Positions 1 to 8,150 of a DNA stretch of 64,000 bases are shown in pieces. The DNA is from DATBLE01 sp963734065 (GTDB taxonomy: Bacteria > Actinomycetota > Thermoleophilia > Gaiellales > Gaiellaceae). The notes below the pieces were generated by a model. That model was not told the origin of the DNA, searched no databases, and saw nothing but the letters and a program-made list of their open reading frames with translations. Location: NCBI GenBank assembly GCA_963734065.1, contig CAVTFN010000005.1, positions 372,001-436,000 on the forward strand, given 5' to 3'. Numbering within the stretch: the stretch's first letter is position 1; each line of letters starts with the position of its first letter. The position numbers were made by a program, and so were the translations under genes.

Positions 1-1369
1 GTTCGGCGGTGTCGTCGAGCACCCAGACCTCCGGCTCGAGCTCCTCGAGCCGCTCGAGCGCCGCCTCGGCGGCGCGGACCCGGGCCAGAGCCTCTTCCTC
101 GTCGGCGCCGCCGTCGTCCGCCTCCAGCCGGAGCGCGCGGATAACCAGCGGCATCGACAACCCCTGGCCGACGAGCGTCGCCAGCACCACCGCGAACGAG
201 AAGAAGACGATCAGGTCGCGGCCCGGCAGCGGTGCGCCGGCGTCGGTCCGCAGCGGGACGATCAGCGCAGCCGCGATCGTCACCGCCCCGCGCATGCCGT
301 TCCACGCGAGGAAGGCGGGATAGCGCAACGGCGGCGACGGGTCGCGTTCGCTGAGGCCCGGGACGAACCAGCGGGGCAGATAGGTCGCCGGGAAGACCCA
401 GAGGATCCGGAGCGCGATCACGGCGAGGACGATCACTGCGGCGTCGCCGACGAGCGACCAGCCGCCGTGGCCGGAGAGCCCGTCGAGCACCGGGCGCAGC
501 TGCAGGCCGACCAGGCCGAAGAGGAGCACGTTGAGCAGGAACGTGAACACGCTCCAGAATCCCTCGCCCTGGAGGCGAGTCTGCACCGTCGTCAGCTCGG
601 GCGTGTACCAGCCCATGTAGACGCCGGCGGTGACGACGGCGAGCACGCCGGAGACGTGGATCGCCGAGGCCGGCAGGAAGGCGAAATAGCCGGTCAGGAA
701 GGCGATCGTCACCTCGAGCGGAGGGTTGTCCAGCACGCGCCGGAGGCGCCGGATCGGGTAGCCGACCGCGAGGCCGACCGCAATTCCACCGACGATGTTC
801 ACCGCCAGGTGCCAGCCGGCGTCCCAGACGGAGAACGAGCCTGCGACAGCGGCCACGATCGCGGTGCGCAGGAGCACGAGCGCGGTGCCGTCGTTGACGA
901 GGCTCTCGCCCTCGATGATGTCGATCAGCCGCCGGGGAACCCCGAGCCGCCGACCGATCGCGGTGGCCGCGATCGGGTCGGTCGGTGAGACGACCGCGCC
1001 CAGGACGAACGCCTCCGCCCAGCCGAGGTCGGTGATCTCGTGCGCGACCACGGCGACGCCGCAGGTCGTGAGCAGGACCAGGCCGACGGCAAGGAGCGAG
1101 ATCGGCCGCAGGTTCCGCCGCAGCTCGCGCAGTCCCGTCGCGTACGCCGCCTGGTAGAGGAGCGGCGGCAGGATGCCGACGAGGACGACCTCCGGCGGCA
1201 TGGTCACCTTCGGCACGCCCGGGCCGAAGGCGAGCAGCAGCCCGCCGAGCACGAGCAGGATCGGGTACGGGATGTTCAGCGGCCCGGCCAGGATCAGCAG
1301 CGCCGCGCCCGCGATCAGCAGCCCGAGCAGCTGGAGCTCCTGGCGGGTGCCGAAATCGAAGATCAGCAT
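1..1369 (-). CDS. Na+/H+ (CPA1 family) antiporter, C-terminus outside window
   Basis: Translating the reverse strand from the ATG at 1369 gives a polytopic membrane protein that is open to the window edge, so the C-terminus is missing. Hydrophobic segments run through most of its length, and the CPA1 signature region VVSPTDPIAAT followed by EGESLVNDGTALVL contains the paired acidic residues (ND in the NDG motif) expected at the ion site. A charged cytosolic tail (DEEEALARVRAAEAALERLEE) begins near the truncation. The family exchanges Na+ or K+ for protons at the cytoplasmic membrane. The start codon sits 30 bp left of the MFS stop at 1399, so it may be the last gene of that leftward operon. 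Confidence 0.88.
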   Translation of the reverse strand, partial: MLIFDFGTRQELQLLGLLIAGAALLILAGPLNIPYPILLVLGGLLLAFGPGVPKVTMPPEVVLVGILPPLLYQAAYATGLRELRRNLRPISLLAVGLVLLTTCGVAVVAHEITDLGWAEAFVLGAVVSPTDPIAATAIGRRLGVPRRLIDIIEGESLVNDGTALVLLRTAIVAAVAGSFSVWDAGWHLAVNIVGGIAVGLAVGYPIRRLRRVLDNPPLEVTIAFLTGYFAFLPASAIHVSGVLAVVTAGVYMGWYTPELTTVQTRLQGEGFWSVFTFLLNVLLFGLVGLQLRPVLDGLSGHGGWSLVGDAAVIVLAVIALRILWVFPATYLPRWFVPGLSERDPSPPLRYPAFLAWNGMRGAVTIAAALIVPLRTDAGAPLPGRDLIVFFSFAVVLATLVGQGLSMPLVIRALRLEADDGGADEEEALARVRAAEAALERLEELEPEVWVLDDTAE

Positions 1370-1398
1370 GGTCGACCCCTCGAACGGTACAAGCGCGC

Positions 1399-2859
1399 TC
1401 AGGACGTCTCGGCGGCAGGTTCCGGTGCTCCGGCGAGCTGTCCGCCCGGGCACTTCTCGGCCTCGATGGGCCGCCGCGGGTTGACGATGCCCAGGAGCCC
1501 CGCGATTCCGCCGACGGCGACGAGCGCGGCGCAGATCGCCATCGCCTGATGGAACGCCTGCACCGACTCCGTGTTCGGGGCGAAGGTGTCGCCGGTGAGC
1601 ACGCCGGCGACGACGACCCCGACCGCCGCGACGCCGACGAGCCCGGCGACCCGGGCCACGGCGTTGTTGATCGCGGACGCGATCCCGGCGTCGGTGTCGT
1701 CGGCGTCGGCCAGCACCGTCGCCGTCAGCGGCGCGACCGTAGCGGTCAGGCCGAACGCGAAGATGAGGAGCGCCGGCAGCAGGTCGGTCAGGTACGAGGG
1801 GTGCATGCCCACGCGCAGCAGGAGCAGGATGCCCGCGGCGGCGACTAGCGGCCCGCAGCCCATGAACAGCCTCGGGCCGTAACGGTCGGCGAGCGCCCCG
1901 AAGCGGCGCGAGAGCGCGAACATCACCAACGTCACCGGCACCGTTGTCAGCCCGCTCCGCACCGCCGTGTAGCCGGCGACCTCCTGGAGGTAGATGACGA
2001 GAAAGAAGAAGAGGATCGCGATGCCCGCGTACATGGAGAGGGTCTCCGCGTTTCCGACCGAGAAGTTGCGCCGCGAGAACAACTCGAGCTTCAGCATCGG
2101 CTCGGGCGTCCGCCGCTCGTAGACGATGAACACCGCGAAGGTGGCGATCCCGCCGGTCAGCGGGATCCAGATCAGGGGGCTCGACCAGCCGTGGCCGGGC
2201 TGCTCGATCAGCGCGAAGACGAACCCGCCCAGCCCGAGCATGCAGAGCAGCGCGCCGATGACGTCGACCTTGCGGCCGGCGACGCGCGCCGTCCGGGGCA
2301 CGGCCGCGAGCACCAGCGCGATCGTGGCGACAACCGGCGGGACGTTGATCGCGAACACCCAGCGCCAGGAAGCATGGTCGACGATCACGCCGCCGAGCAG
2401 CGGCCCGGCGATCGTCGCGATGCCGCCCCAGGCGGTCCACATCCCGATCGCCGCCGACCGCTGGCCGGTCGGGAAGGCGCCGACGATGATCGCGAGCGCG
2501 CTCGGCGTCAGGAGCGCCCCGGCGGCGCCCTGCAGCGCCCGCGCGGCGATCAGCACCCCGATCGTCGGCGCCAGCGCGCAGGCGACCGAGAAGACGCCGA
2601 ACGCGCCGACGCCGATCGCGAAGGTCCGCCGCTCGCCGTAGATGTCGCCGAGCGAGCCCCCGATCAGGATCAGCGAGCCGAGCGCGAGCAGATACGCGTT
2701 CGCCACCCACTGCTGACCCGTCAGGCCGCCGCCGAGGTCGCGCTCGATCGACGGGAGCGCGACGTTGACGATCGTGCCGTCCAGCGCCGCGACCCCCGAG
2801 CCGACGATCGCGGCGACCAGCGTCAGGCTCTGGCGCCGTGTCAAGACAGCGGTGGGCAC
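1399..2859 (-). CDS. DHA2-family MFS multidrug transporter
   Basis: A 486-residue polytopic protein with GTG start. The N-terminal helix carries the DHA2 signature ALDGTIVNVALPSI, then WVANAYLL, the loop 2-3 motif A (GDIYGERR) and motif C region (GPLLGGVIVDHASWRW). Fourteen helices are likely, as in EmrB/QacA proton-driven drug exporters of the inner membrane. The first 19 bases overlap the 3' end of the DUF5996 gene, implying translational coupling. The substrate cannot be read from sequence. Confidence 0.9.
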   Translation of the reverse strand: MPTAVLTRRQSLTLVAAIVGSGVAALDGTIVNVALPSIERDLGGGLTGQQWVANAYLLALGSLILIGGSLGDIYGERRTFAIGVGAFGVFSVACALAPTIGVLIAARALQGAAGALLTPSALAIIVGAFPTGQRSAAIGMWTAWGGIATIAGPLLGGVIVDHASWRWVFAINVPPVVATIALVLAAVPRTARVAGRKVDVIGALLCMLGLGGFVFALIEQPGHGWSSPLIWIPLTGGIATFAVFIVYERRTPEPMLKLELFSRRNFSVGNAETLSMYAGIAILFFFLVIYLQEVAGYTAVRSGLTTVPVTLVMFALSRRFGALADRYGPRLFMGCGPLVAAAGILLLLRVGMHPSYLTDLLPALLIFAFGLTATVAPLTATVLADADDTDAGIASAINNAVARVAGLVGVAAVGVVVAGVLTGDTFAPNTESVQAFHQAMAICAALVAVGGIAGLLGIVNPRRPIEAEKCPGGQLAGAPEPAAETS

Positions 2860-3755
2860 CAGGACGAGAGCAGCTCGTCCCGGTCCCAGCCGGCCGCGTC
2901 GGCGCCTGCCTCGTACGCGCTCTGGAGGAAGTCGAGCAGCGTCGCCTTCGGGTCGGCCGACGTGCGAACGTCCTCGTACGGGAGCAGCGCCAGCGAGCCC
3001 GTGCCGGCGTCGGTCCAGTGGGCCGTCGCCGGCGAGAGCGGCCGGTCGCGCAGGCCGGCCGGCTCCGGCGCGGTGTACGAGTAGTAGCTCGGCTCGCGGA
3101 TGTTCTGGTCGCCCACCCAGAAGCCGAACGAGACGACCTCGTGCGTGTACGCCTCCCTGCTCACCGCGTCCGCGTCCGGCTGCGCCGGCGCGCGACGGCC
3201 GCTGAACCGGGTCAGGGCGAGGTCGAACGAGTGCCAGAACAGGTGGACCGGGCTCTCCTTGCCGCAGAACCAGCCGGCGAACTCCTCCAGGACGTCGGCG
3301 CTCCAGTCCAGGACGCGCCAGAAGCGCTCGACCGCCTCCGCGTCGTACGAATGGTGCTCCTCGTCGTCGGCGAACGGCGTCGTCGTCGGTACTCCGAACG
3401 GCTGCCCGACGATCGCCACGTCGAGCCCGAGCTTGCCCATCCCAGTGTGCAGCTCCCGGTCGAACGCGGCCACCGAGAGACCGTCGGCGAGCGCGAACGA
3501 CTCCTCGGCCCGGGCCGTCTCGACCACCAGCCGGTGGGCGGCGAAGTCGAAGCGGATCTCGAACGGCGTCCCGTCAGCGCCGTGCAGGAGTCGCGTGGTC
3601 AGCCCGTGCACGTCGAGGTAGAGCGGCACGTGCCACCAGTGGTTCTTCGGCGGTGCCGACGCCAGCTTCACCTTCCCGACGATCTGCGCCCAGAGGTGGA
3701 GGGTCTCCTTCGTCGGCTCCCAGTCGGGATAGGGAAGCGCCGGCAGCGACGTCAT
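2841..3755 (-). CDS. DUF5996 family protein
   Basis: 304 residues from an ATG at 3755. That ATG overlaps the stop of the upstream zinc-finger gene as ATGA, which decides the start over the longer open frame. The protein opens with LPYPDWEPTKETLHLWAQI and contains NHWWHVPLYLDVHGLTT and LFWHSFDLALTRFSGR, the conserved aromatic/histidine-rich blocks of DUF5996. No signal peptide or membrane helix. Function is unknown; the family is widespread in actinobacteria. It sits in a four-gene overlapping operon with a hydrolase, a UBP zinc finger and an MFS pump. Confidence 0.8.
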   Translation of the reverse strand: MTSLPALPYPDWEPTKETLHLWAQIVGKVKLASAPPKNHWWHVPLYLDVHGLTTRLLHGADGTPFEIRFDFAAHRLVVETARAEESFALADGLSVAAFDRELHTGMGKLGLDVAIVGQPFGVPTTTPFADDEEHHSYDAEAVERFWRVLDWSADVLEEFAGWFCGKESPVHLFWHSFDLALTRFSGRRAPAQPDADAVSREAYTHEVVSFGFWVGDQNIREPSYYSYTAPEPAGLRDRPLSPATAHWTDAGTGSLALLPYEDVRTSADPKATLLDFLQSAYEAGADAAGWDRDELLSSWCPPLS

Positions 3756-4027
3756 TCGAGGACGAACGCGACCTCGTCGACGAAGCACCAGCTCCAGTCC
3801 TCGCCGGGCTCCGCCGAGCGGGCGATCGGATGGCCCGCCTCGTGTGCGTGCTTCGACGCGTGCCGGTTCGGCGACGAGTCGCAGCAGCCGATCTTCCCGC
3901 AGATCTCGCACATGCGGAGGTGGAGCCAGCGCCCGCCGATCGCCAGGCAGTCCTCGCAGCCTGCGATCGTCTCGGGCAGCTCGGTGACCTGGATCTGGTC
4001 GAGGTGCGTGCAGACGTCCGTGGCCAC
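3752..4027 (-). CDS. UBP-type zinc finger domain protein
   Basis: A 91-residue protein with GTG start that is essentially one UBP zinc finger. Candidate zinc ligands are C6 and H8, C24 and C27 (the CEDC motif), C40 and C43 (CEICGKIGCCD), H56 and the following histidines (RHASKHAHEAGHP). In eukaryotes this fold binds ubiquitin C-termini. Free-standing actinobacterial copies such as this one have no assigned role. Its start overlaps the stop of the hydrolase gene by one base and its stop overlaps the DUF5996 start by four bases. Confidence 0.85.
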   Translation of the reverse strand: MATDVCTHLDQIQVTELPETIAGCEDCLAIGGRWLHLRMCEICGKIGCCDSSPNRHASKHAHEAGHPIARSAEPGEDWSWCFVDEVAFVLE

Positions 4028-4881
4028 TACGCGAACCGTTGCACGAACGTGAGCGCGGTGTCGGCGACCTCGCGCCAGCCGCCGTCGATCGTCAGCGCGT
4101 GGCCGCGGCCTTCGAGCTCGACGTACTCGGTCACGCCGGGGTTCTTCTTCTCCTTCTTGAACGACGCCTTGGCGATCGCGGGCGGGACGGTGTGGTCCTG
4201 GTCGGCCGAGACGATCAGCAGTGGGCCGCGCTCGGGGTTCCTGGCCTCGACCTTTGCCTCCGTCCAGGGGTTGAGGTTCGCCGCTGCCGCCTGGAACAGG
4301 GGCTTTCCCGGCCCGGGCACGGAGTAGGCCTCGTAGAGCTCCTTGGCCTCGTCCTCCGAGACGGCGTTCGCGAAGCCGTATCGGAACTGGTCGTAGGTGA
4401 GCGGGACCGCCCTGTTGTAGTTCGCCGGGTTCTTCAGCGCGGTCGACGCCACGCGCAGCGCCGAGATCGGCAGCGGCAGAACGCCGCGGAAAGGCGCCGG
4501 GCTGATCGCGACCGAGACGGCGGCCAGGCCGCGCCCGGCCAGGATCTCGGTGAGCAGGCCGCCGAACGAGTGCCCGATCACCGCCGGCTTCCGCTCCAGC
4601 CCGCGGATGACCGACTCGAAGTGGTCGGCGACCTCGCCGACGCTCTTCCGCGCGAACACCTCCGGCTGCTCCTTCGCCTGCTCGACCGTCTCGGGATCGT
4701 CGGGCCAGCCCGGCGAAACGGCGACGTAACCGGCCTCCTCGAACAGCCCGGCCCAGCGCTCCCAGCTCGAGGGCAGAAGCCAGAGTCCGTGGACGAACAC
4801 GACCGGCGTCGCGTCGGTCGCGTTCGCCCGGTCGATCTGCTCGCGCTCGTGCTCCGTGACGGTCGACGTGGTGGCGGTCAT
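4027..4881 (-). CDS. alpha/beta hydrolase
   Basis: 284 residues with ATG start and an AAAGGA Shine-Dalgarno sequence. The fold markers are the oxyanion region VVFVHGLWL, the nucleophile elbow GHSFGG, a late acidic residue in SADQDHTVP and the catalytic histidine in GRGHALTID. There is no signal peptide, so it should be cytosolic. It is the first gene of the leftward operon ending in the MFS pump. Substrate unknown; ester or lactone hydrolysis is the usual activity of this subfamily. Confidence 0.85.
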   Translation of the reverse strand: MTATTSTVTEHEREQIDRANATDATPVVFVHGLWLLPSSWERWAGLFEEAGYVAVSPGWPDDPETVEQAKEQPEVFARKSVGEVADHFESVIRGLERKPAVIGHSFGGLLTEILAGRGLAAVSVAISPAPFRGVLPLPISALRVASTALKNPANYNRAVPLTYDQFRYGFANAVSEDEAKELYEAYSVPGPGKPLFQAAAANLNPWTEAKVEARNPERGPLLIVSADQDHTVPPAIAKASFKKEKKNPGVTEYVELEGRGHALTIDGGWREVADTALTFVQRFA

Positions 4882-4945
4882 CTGATCCTTTCGGGTCGTG
4901 GACGGACGCTACCTACAACGAACGAGGCGACCTCCGGCATCCGAC

Positions 4946-5009
4946 GAGGGTCTGACCCCGCAGAGGTCTGACCCCACAAGGGTCTGACCCCGCAGGGGTC
5001 TGACCCCAC
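4946..5009. repeat. four tandem copies of a 16-bp GGTCTGACCCC repeat
   Basis: Four head-to-tail units of about 16 bp share the near-palindromic core GGTCTGACCCC (copies near 4948, 4964, 4980 and 4995). They lie between the start of the hydrolase operon and the 3' end of the sugar operon. A related sequence appears inside the rplI 3' end near 46003. Small dispersed repeats of this kind are usually intergenic and may fold as RNA hairpins. Confidence 0.85.
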
Positions 5010-5034
5010 AGACTGAGCTCGCTGCCGTCTCGTC

Positions 5035-5066
5035 GGGGACAGTCCCCTCCGGGGACAGTCCCTCGT
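5035..5066. repeat. two tandem copies of a 16-bp GGGGACAGTCCC repeat
   Basis: Two adjacent 16-bp units with the core GGGGACAGTCCC directly follow the previous array. Each core is nearly self-complementary. The unit length matches the neighbouring GGTCTGACCCC array, so the two probably belong to one repeat family. They end a few bases before the stop of the D-amino-acid enzyme gene and could act in mRNA 3'-end formation. Confidence 0.8.
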
Positions 5067-5072
5067 GGTGCC

Positions 5073-6086
5073 TCACCGCCCGCGCTCGACCGGCCACCGC
5101 GCCACGATCTCGCCGTCGCGAACCAGCACCAGCTCGTCGGCGAGGTTGACGGCGAGACAGACGTGGTTGGGCACGATCCGCACCTGCTGCCCGAGCTCGA
5201 GCCCGTCGGCCGGCTCGACGTAACCGTGCTCCTCGTCCAGGCGCACGACGCGCGCCCCGGGCGCTTCCTCGACCAGGCCGAACCCGTCCCCGGCCGCCTC
5301 GGAGCTGAGCGCCTTGCTGCCGGCGTCGACGATCGCGTGGCCTTGGCGCCGGCTGACGACCGTGGCCGCCACCGTCAGGGCGACGTCGTCGAGCGACGCC
5401 GCGCCGGCGCGCACCGTGTTGCGGTCGTTGAAGGCGTAGGTGCCGGCGCGGTATTCGGTGACGAGGGGCCGGAGCCCGCCGGAGCTCCACATCGTCGGCG
5501 TCCCGCCCGCAGAGACCGTCTCCACGGCAAGCCCGCCCCGCCCGATCTGCGCAACCGCCTCCTGGAGGAAGGCGCTCGCGCCCGGCGGCGACGGAAACGT
5601 GAGCAGGCCGGCGAAGCGCAGCCCCGGCGTCCGGGCGATCTCCCGCGCGAGCCCGGCCGCCTCCGCCGGTGATCGAACGCCGGTTCGTCCCAGCCCCGTG
5701 TCGCAGTCGACGAGCACCGCGAGCTCGCTCCCCGCGCGGCCCGCCGCCAGGCTCAGGCCCGCGAGCAAGGCCGCGTCGTCGACCGTGACGCCCACGTGCG
5801 ACCGTCCGAGCAGCGCGGCGAGCCGCTCGAGCTTGCCGTCGCCGACGACGTTGTACGGCACGAGCACGTCGTCGATCCCGGCGTCGACCATCGTCTCCGC
5901 CTCGTACAGCGTCTGGCACGTGACGCCGCGGGCGCCGAGCTCGATCTGGCGCCGCGCGATCTCGACGCACTTGTGCGTCTTCACGTGCGGACGGTTCGCG
6001 AGGCCGGCCCGGTCGCAGTGCTCCTGCCACCGCGCGAGGTTCGACTCCAGCCGGTCGAGATCGACGACCACGGCCGGCGTGAGCAC
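5073..6086 (-). CDS. D-serine dehydratase / D-threonine aldolase-like PLP enzyme
   Basis: 337 residues with GTG start; the last gene of the sugar operon, 23 bp after the ATPase stop. The N-terminal alanine-racemase-like barrel carries the PLP lysine in RPHVKTHK. The C-terminal part has DEEHGYV and PNHVCLAVN, where the His and Cys match the metal ligands of the DSD1/D-threonine aldolase family. These enzymes eliminate or cleave D-beta-hydroxy amino acids. Its place in a sugar-uptake operon suggests use of a D-amino acid released with the sugar, for example from cell-wall fragments. That link is inference. Confidence 0.85.
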   Translation of the reverse strand: MLTPAVVVDLDRLESNLARWQEHCDRAGLANRPHVKTHKCVEIARRQIELGARGVTCQTLYEAETMVDAGIDDVLVPYNVVGDGKLERLAALLGRSHVGVTVDDAALLAGLSLAAGRAGSELAVLVDCDTGLGRTGVRSPAEAAGLAREIARTPGLRFAGLLTFPSPPGASAFLQEAVAQIGRGGLAVETVSAGGTPTMWSSGGLRPLVTEYRAGTYAFNDRNTVRAGAASLDDVALTVAATVVSRRQGHAIVDAGSKALSSEAAGDGFGLVEEAPGARVVRLDEEHGYVEPADGLELGQQVRIVPNHVCLAVNLADELVLVRDGEIVARWPVERGR

Positions 6087-6109
6087 CTCGAGGCTCGTCT
6101 GCCCGCCCC

Positions 6110-7183
6110 TCAGGCGACCTCCAGCCGCAGGCTCGTCTCGGCGTCGAAGAAGTGGGCCTCATCCACGCGCGGGCAGAGCGAGACCTTCGCCTCCCGCTCG
6201 GGCGCCGACCGGGTCTCGGTGCGGGCAACCAGCTTGATCGGCTCGCCGTCCTGATCGGCCGCACAGAAGACGTATGCGTCCGCGCCGATCTCCTCGACCA
6301 CCTCGACGCGCGCCTGGATCCCGCCGGGGGCAAGATCCAGCGACTCGGGCCGCAGGCCGACCACGACCTTGCCGTTCGACACGGGCAGCGCGGCCGGCAG
6401 CGGCACGTCCACGCCGCAGAACGTGCAGCCCGTCCCGTTCAGCGGGACCTCGATCAGATTCATCGACGGCGAGCCGATGAAGCCGGCCACGAACGTGTTC
6501 GCCGGCCGCTCGTAGAGCGCCCGCGGCACGTCGCACTGCTGGAGCCGGCCGTCCTTGAGCACGGCGACGCGGTGGCCTAGCGTCATCGCCTCCGCCTGGT
6601 CGTGGGTGACGTAGACGGTGGTGACGCCGAGCCGCGACTGGAGGGCGGCGATGTCGGCACGCATCTGGACGCGCAGCTTCGCGTCGAGGTTGGACAGCGG
6701 CTCGTCCATCAGGAAGACGCTCGGCTCGCGGACGATCGCGCGGCCCATCGCCACCCGCTGGCGCTGGCCACCGGAGAGCTGCCCGGGCTTGCGGGCGAGG
6801 TAGTCGGTCAGCTCGAGCAGCTCCGCGACCTCCCGGACCCGGCGCTCGCGCTCGGCCTTCTTCATGCCTCCGACCTTGAGCGGGAAGCCGATGTTGGCGG
6901 CCACGGTCAGGTACGGGTACAGCGCGTAGTTCTGAAAGACCATGGCAACGTCGCGATCCTTCGGCGGCAAGAACGTGACGTCGCGCTCTCCGATGTAGAT
7001 CGCGCCCGCGTCGACCGCCTCGAGACCGGCGAGCATCCGCAGTGCCGTCGTCTTGCCCGATCCGGACGGCCCGACCAGCACCACGAACTCCCCATCGACG
7101 ATGTCCAGGTCGAACGCGTCGACTGCCGGCTCGTCGTTGCCCGGATAGACACGCGTCGCCTGCCGGAAGTGCACCTCAGCCAT
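6110..7183 (-). CDS. carbohydrate ABC transporter ATPase (MalK/UgpC type)
   Basis: 357 residues with all nucleotide-binding motifs: Walker A GPSGSGKTT, Q-loop region FQNYALYP, signature LSGGQRQRVAMGRAI and Walker B VFLMDEPLSNLD, followed by the H-loop in YVTHDQAEAMT. The C-terminal third is a TOBE/regulatory domain of the MalK type. It would energise the two permeases encoded upstream. The start overlaps the kinase stop by eight bases. Having the ATPase inside the operon, rather than shared from elsewhere, makes this a self-contained uptake system. Confidence 0.95.
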   Translation of the reverse strand: MAEVHFRQATRVYPGNDEPAVDAFDLDIVDGEFVVLVGPSGSGKTTALRMLAGLEAVDAGAIYIGERDVTFLPPKDRDVAMVFQNYALYPYLTVAANIGFPLKVGGMKKAERERRVREVAELLELTDYLARKPGQLSGGQRQRVAMGRAIVREPSVFLMDEPLSNLDAKLRVQMRADIAALQSRLGVTTVYVTHDQAEAMTLGHRVAVLKDGRLQQCDVPRALYERPANTFVAGFIGSPSMNLIEVPLNGTGCTFCGVDVPLPAALPVSNGKVVVGLRPESLDLAPGGIQARVEVVEEIGADAYVFCAADQDGEPIKLVARTETRSAPEREAKVSLCPRVDEAHFFDAETSLRLEVA

Positions 7184-8150
7184 CGCTCACCCCCGCTGCC
7201 GCCATGACCTCTTCTCGTGCCCGTGCCTGCGCCGCCGCCGGTGCGCCGAGCGCGTCGAGCGCGAGCAGTGCCGAGCCGACGACGGGAGGAGTCCCGGTCA
7301 CCCGGACCCCGGCCGCCGGCGCCCGCCCGCGCAGACCCTCGCGGATCCCTTCGACCACACGCGAATCATCGCCGCGCAGCAGGCCACCGCCAAGCAGGAC
7401 CTCCACCGAGCGCTCCTCCAGGCCGAGCCGGGCGAGAGCGGCCGACGCGAGGGAGACCACCTCCGCGGCCAGCCTGTCGACGATCTCCGCCGCCACCTCG
7501 TCGCGCTCGGCCTCGGTGAAGACGACCGGCGCCAGCTCCAGCACGCGCCGCTCGGCGATCTCGTCGCGGTGGATCGCCTCCGCGAGCTCGTACGGCGTCT
7601 CCAGGCCGAAATGCCCCGGCACGGCGTGCTCGAGCGTCGTCTTCCGGCCGCGCCCGTCGAAGCTCCGCGCGGCCTTGGAGACGGCGGCCAGGCCGACGTC
7701 GAAGCCGCCGCCCCAGTCGCCAGTGATGGCTCCCAGCGCCGGGAAGCGGACCTGGCGCCCGTCGGGCGCGATGCCGACGCAGTTGATCCCCGCGCCGCAG
7801 ACGACCGCGACGCCCCATCCCTCCTCCGTGCCGGCCCGCAGCACTGCGAACGTGTCATTGAGGACGGTCGTGCTCTGCGCCCAGCCCCGTGCCCGGACGA
7901 GCTCGGCGAGGCGATCCTCCTCGCGTGGGAAGTCGACGCCCGCCATGCACAGCGTGGCCACCGACGCCACCCGCCCGTTCAGGCCCACCTCGTCGACCAG
8001 CTCTGCGAGCACCCGCATACAACCGTCCTCACCGAGATGGTGCGGCGAGCTCTGCGAACCGCGCGCGAACGCGACCAGCTCGCCGTCCCCGCCGACCAGC
8101 GCGAGATCGGTCTTCGAGTTCCCGCCGTCCACCGCCAGGACCAGCGTCAC
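7176..8150 (-). CDS. BadF/BadG-type sugar kinase (N-acetylglucosamine kinase-like)
   Basis: 324 residues with GTG start overlapping the GH4 stop as GTGA. The ASKHA ATPase fold is shown by VDGGNSKTDLAL (phosphate 1), LNDTFAVLRAG, CGAGINCVG and ITGDWGGG (phosphate 2), and LLGGGLLRG (adenosine site). Family members phosphorylate N-acetylglucosamine or related hexosamines at O6. Placed between a GH4 phospho-glycosidase and the transporter, it probably supplies the phosphorylated sugar used by GH4 or downstream glycolysis. The exact sugar is not determinable. Confidence 0.85.
   Translation of the reverse strand: MTLVLAVDGGNSKTDLALVGGDGELVAFARGSQSSPHHLGEDGCMRVLAELVDEVGLNGRVASVATLCMAGVDFPREEDRLAELVRARGWAQSTTVLNDTFAVLRAGTEEGWGVAVVCGAGINCVGIAPDGRQVRFPALGAITGDWGGGFDVGLAAVSKAARSFDGRGRKTTLEHAVPGHFGLETPYELAEAIHRDEIAERRVLELAPVVFTEAERDEVAAEIVDRLAAEVVSLASAALARLGLEERSVEVLLGGGLLRGDDSRVVEGIREGLRGRAPAAGVRVTGTPPVVGSALLALDALGAPAAAQARAREEVMAAAGVSDG

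Noticed and set aside
4946..5066. The short repeats as a CRISPR array
   Set aside because: The units are tandem, with no unique spacers of 30-40 bp, and no cas genes are nearby.
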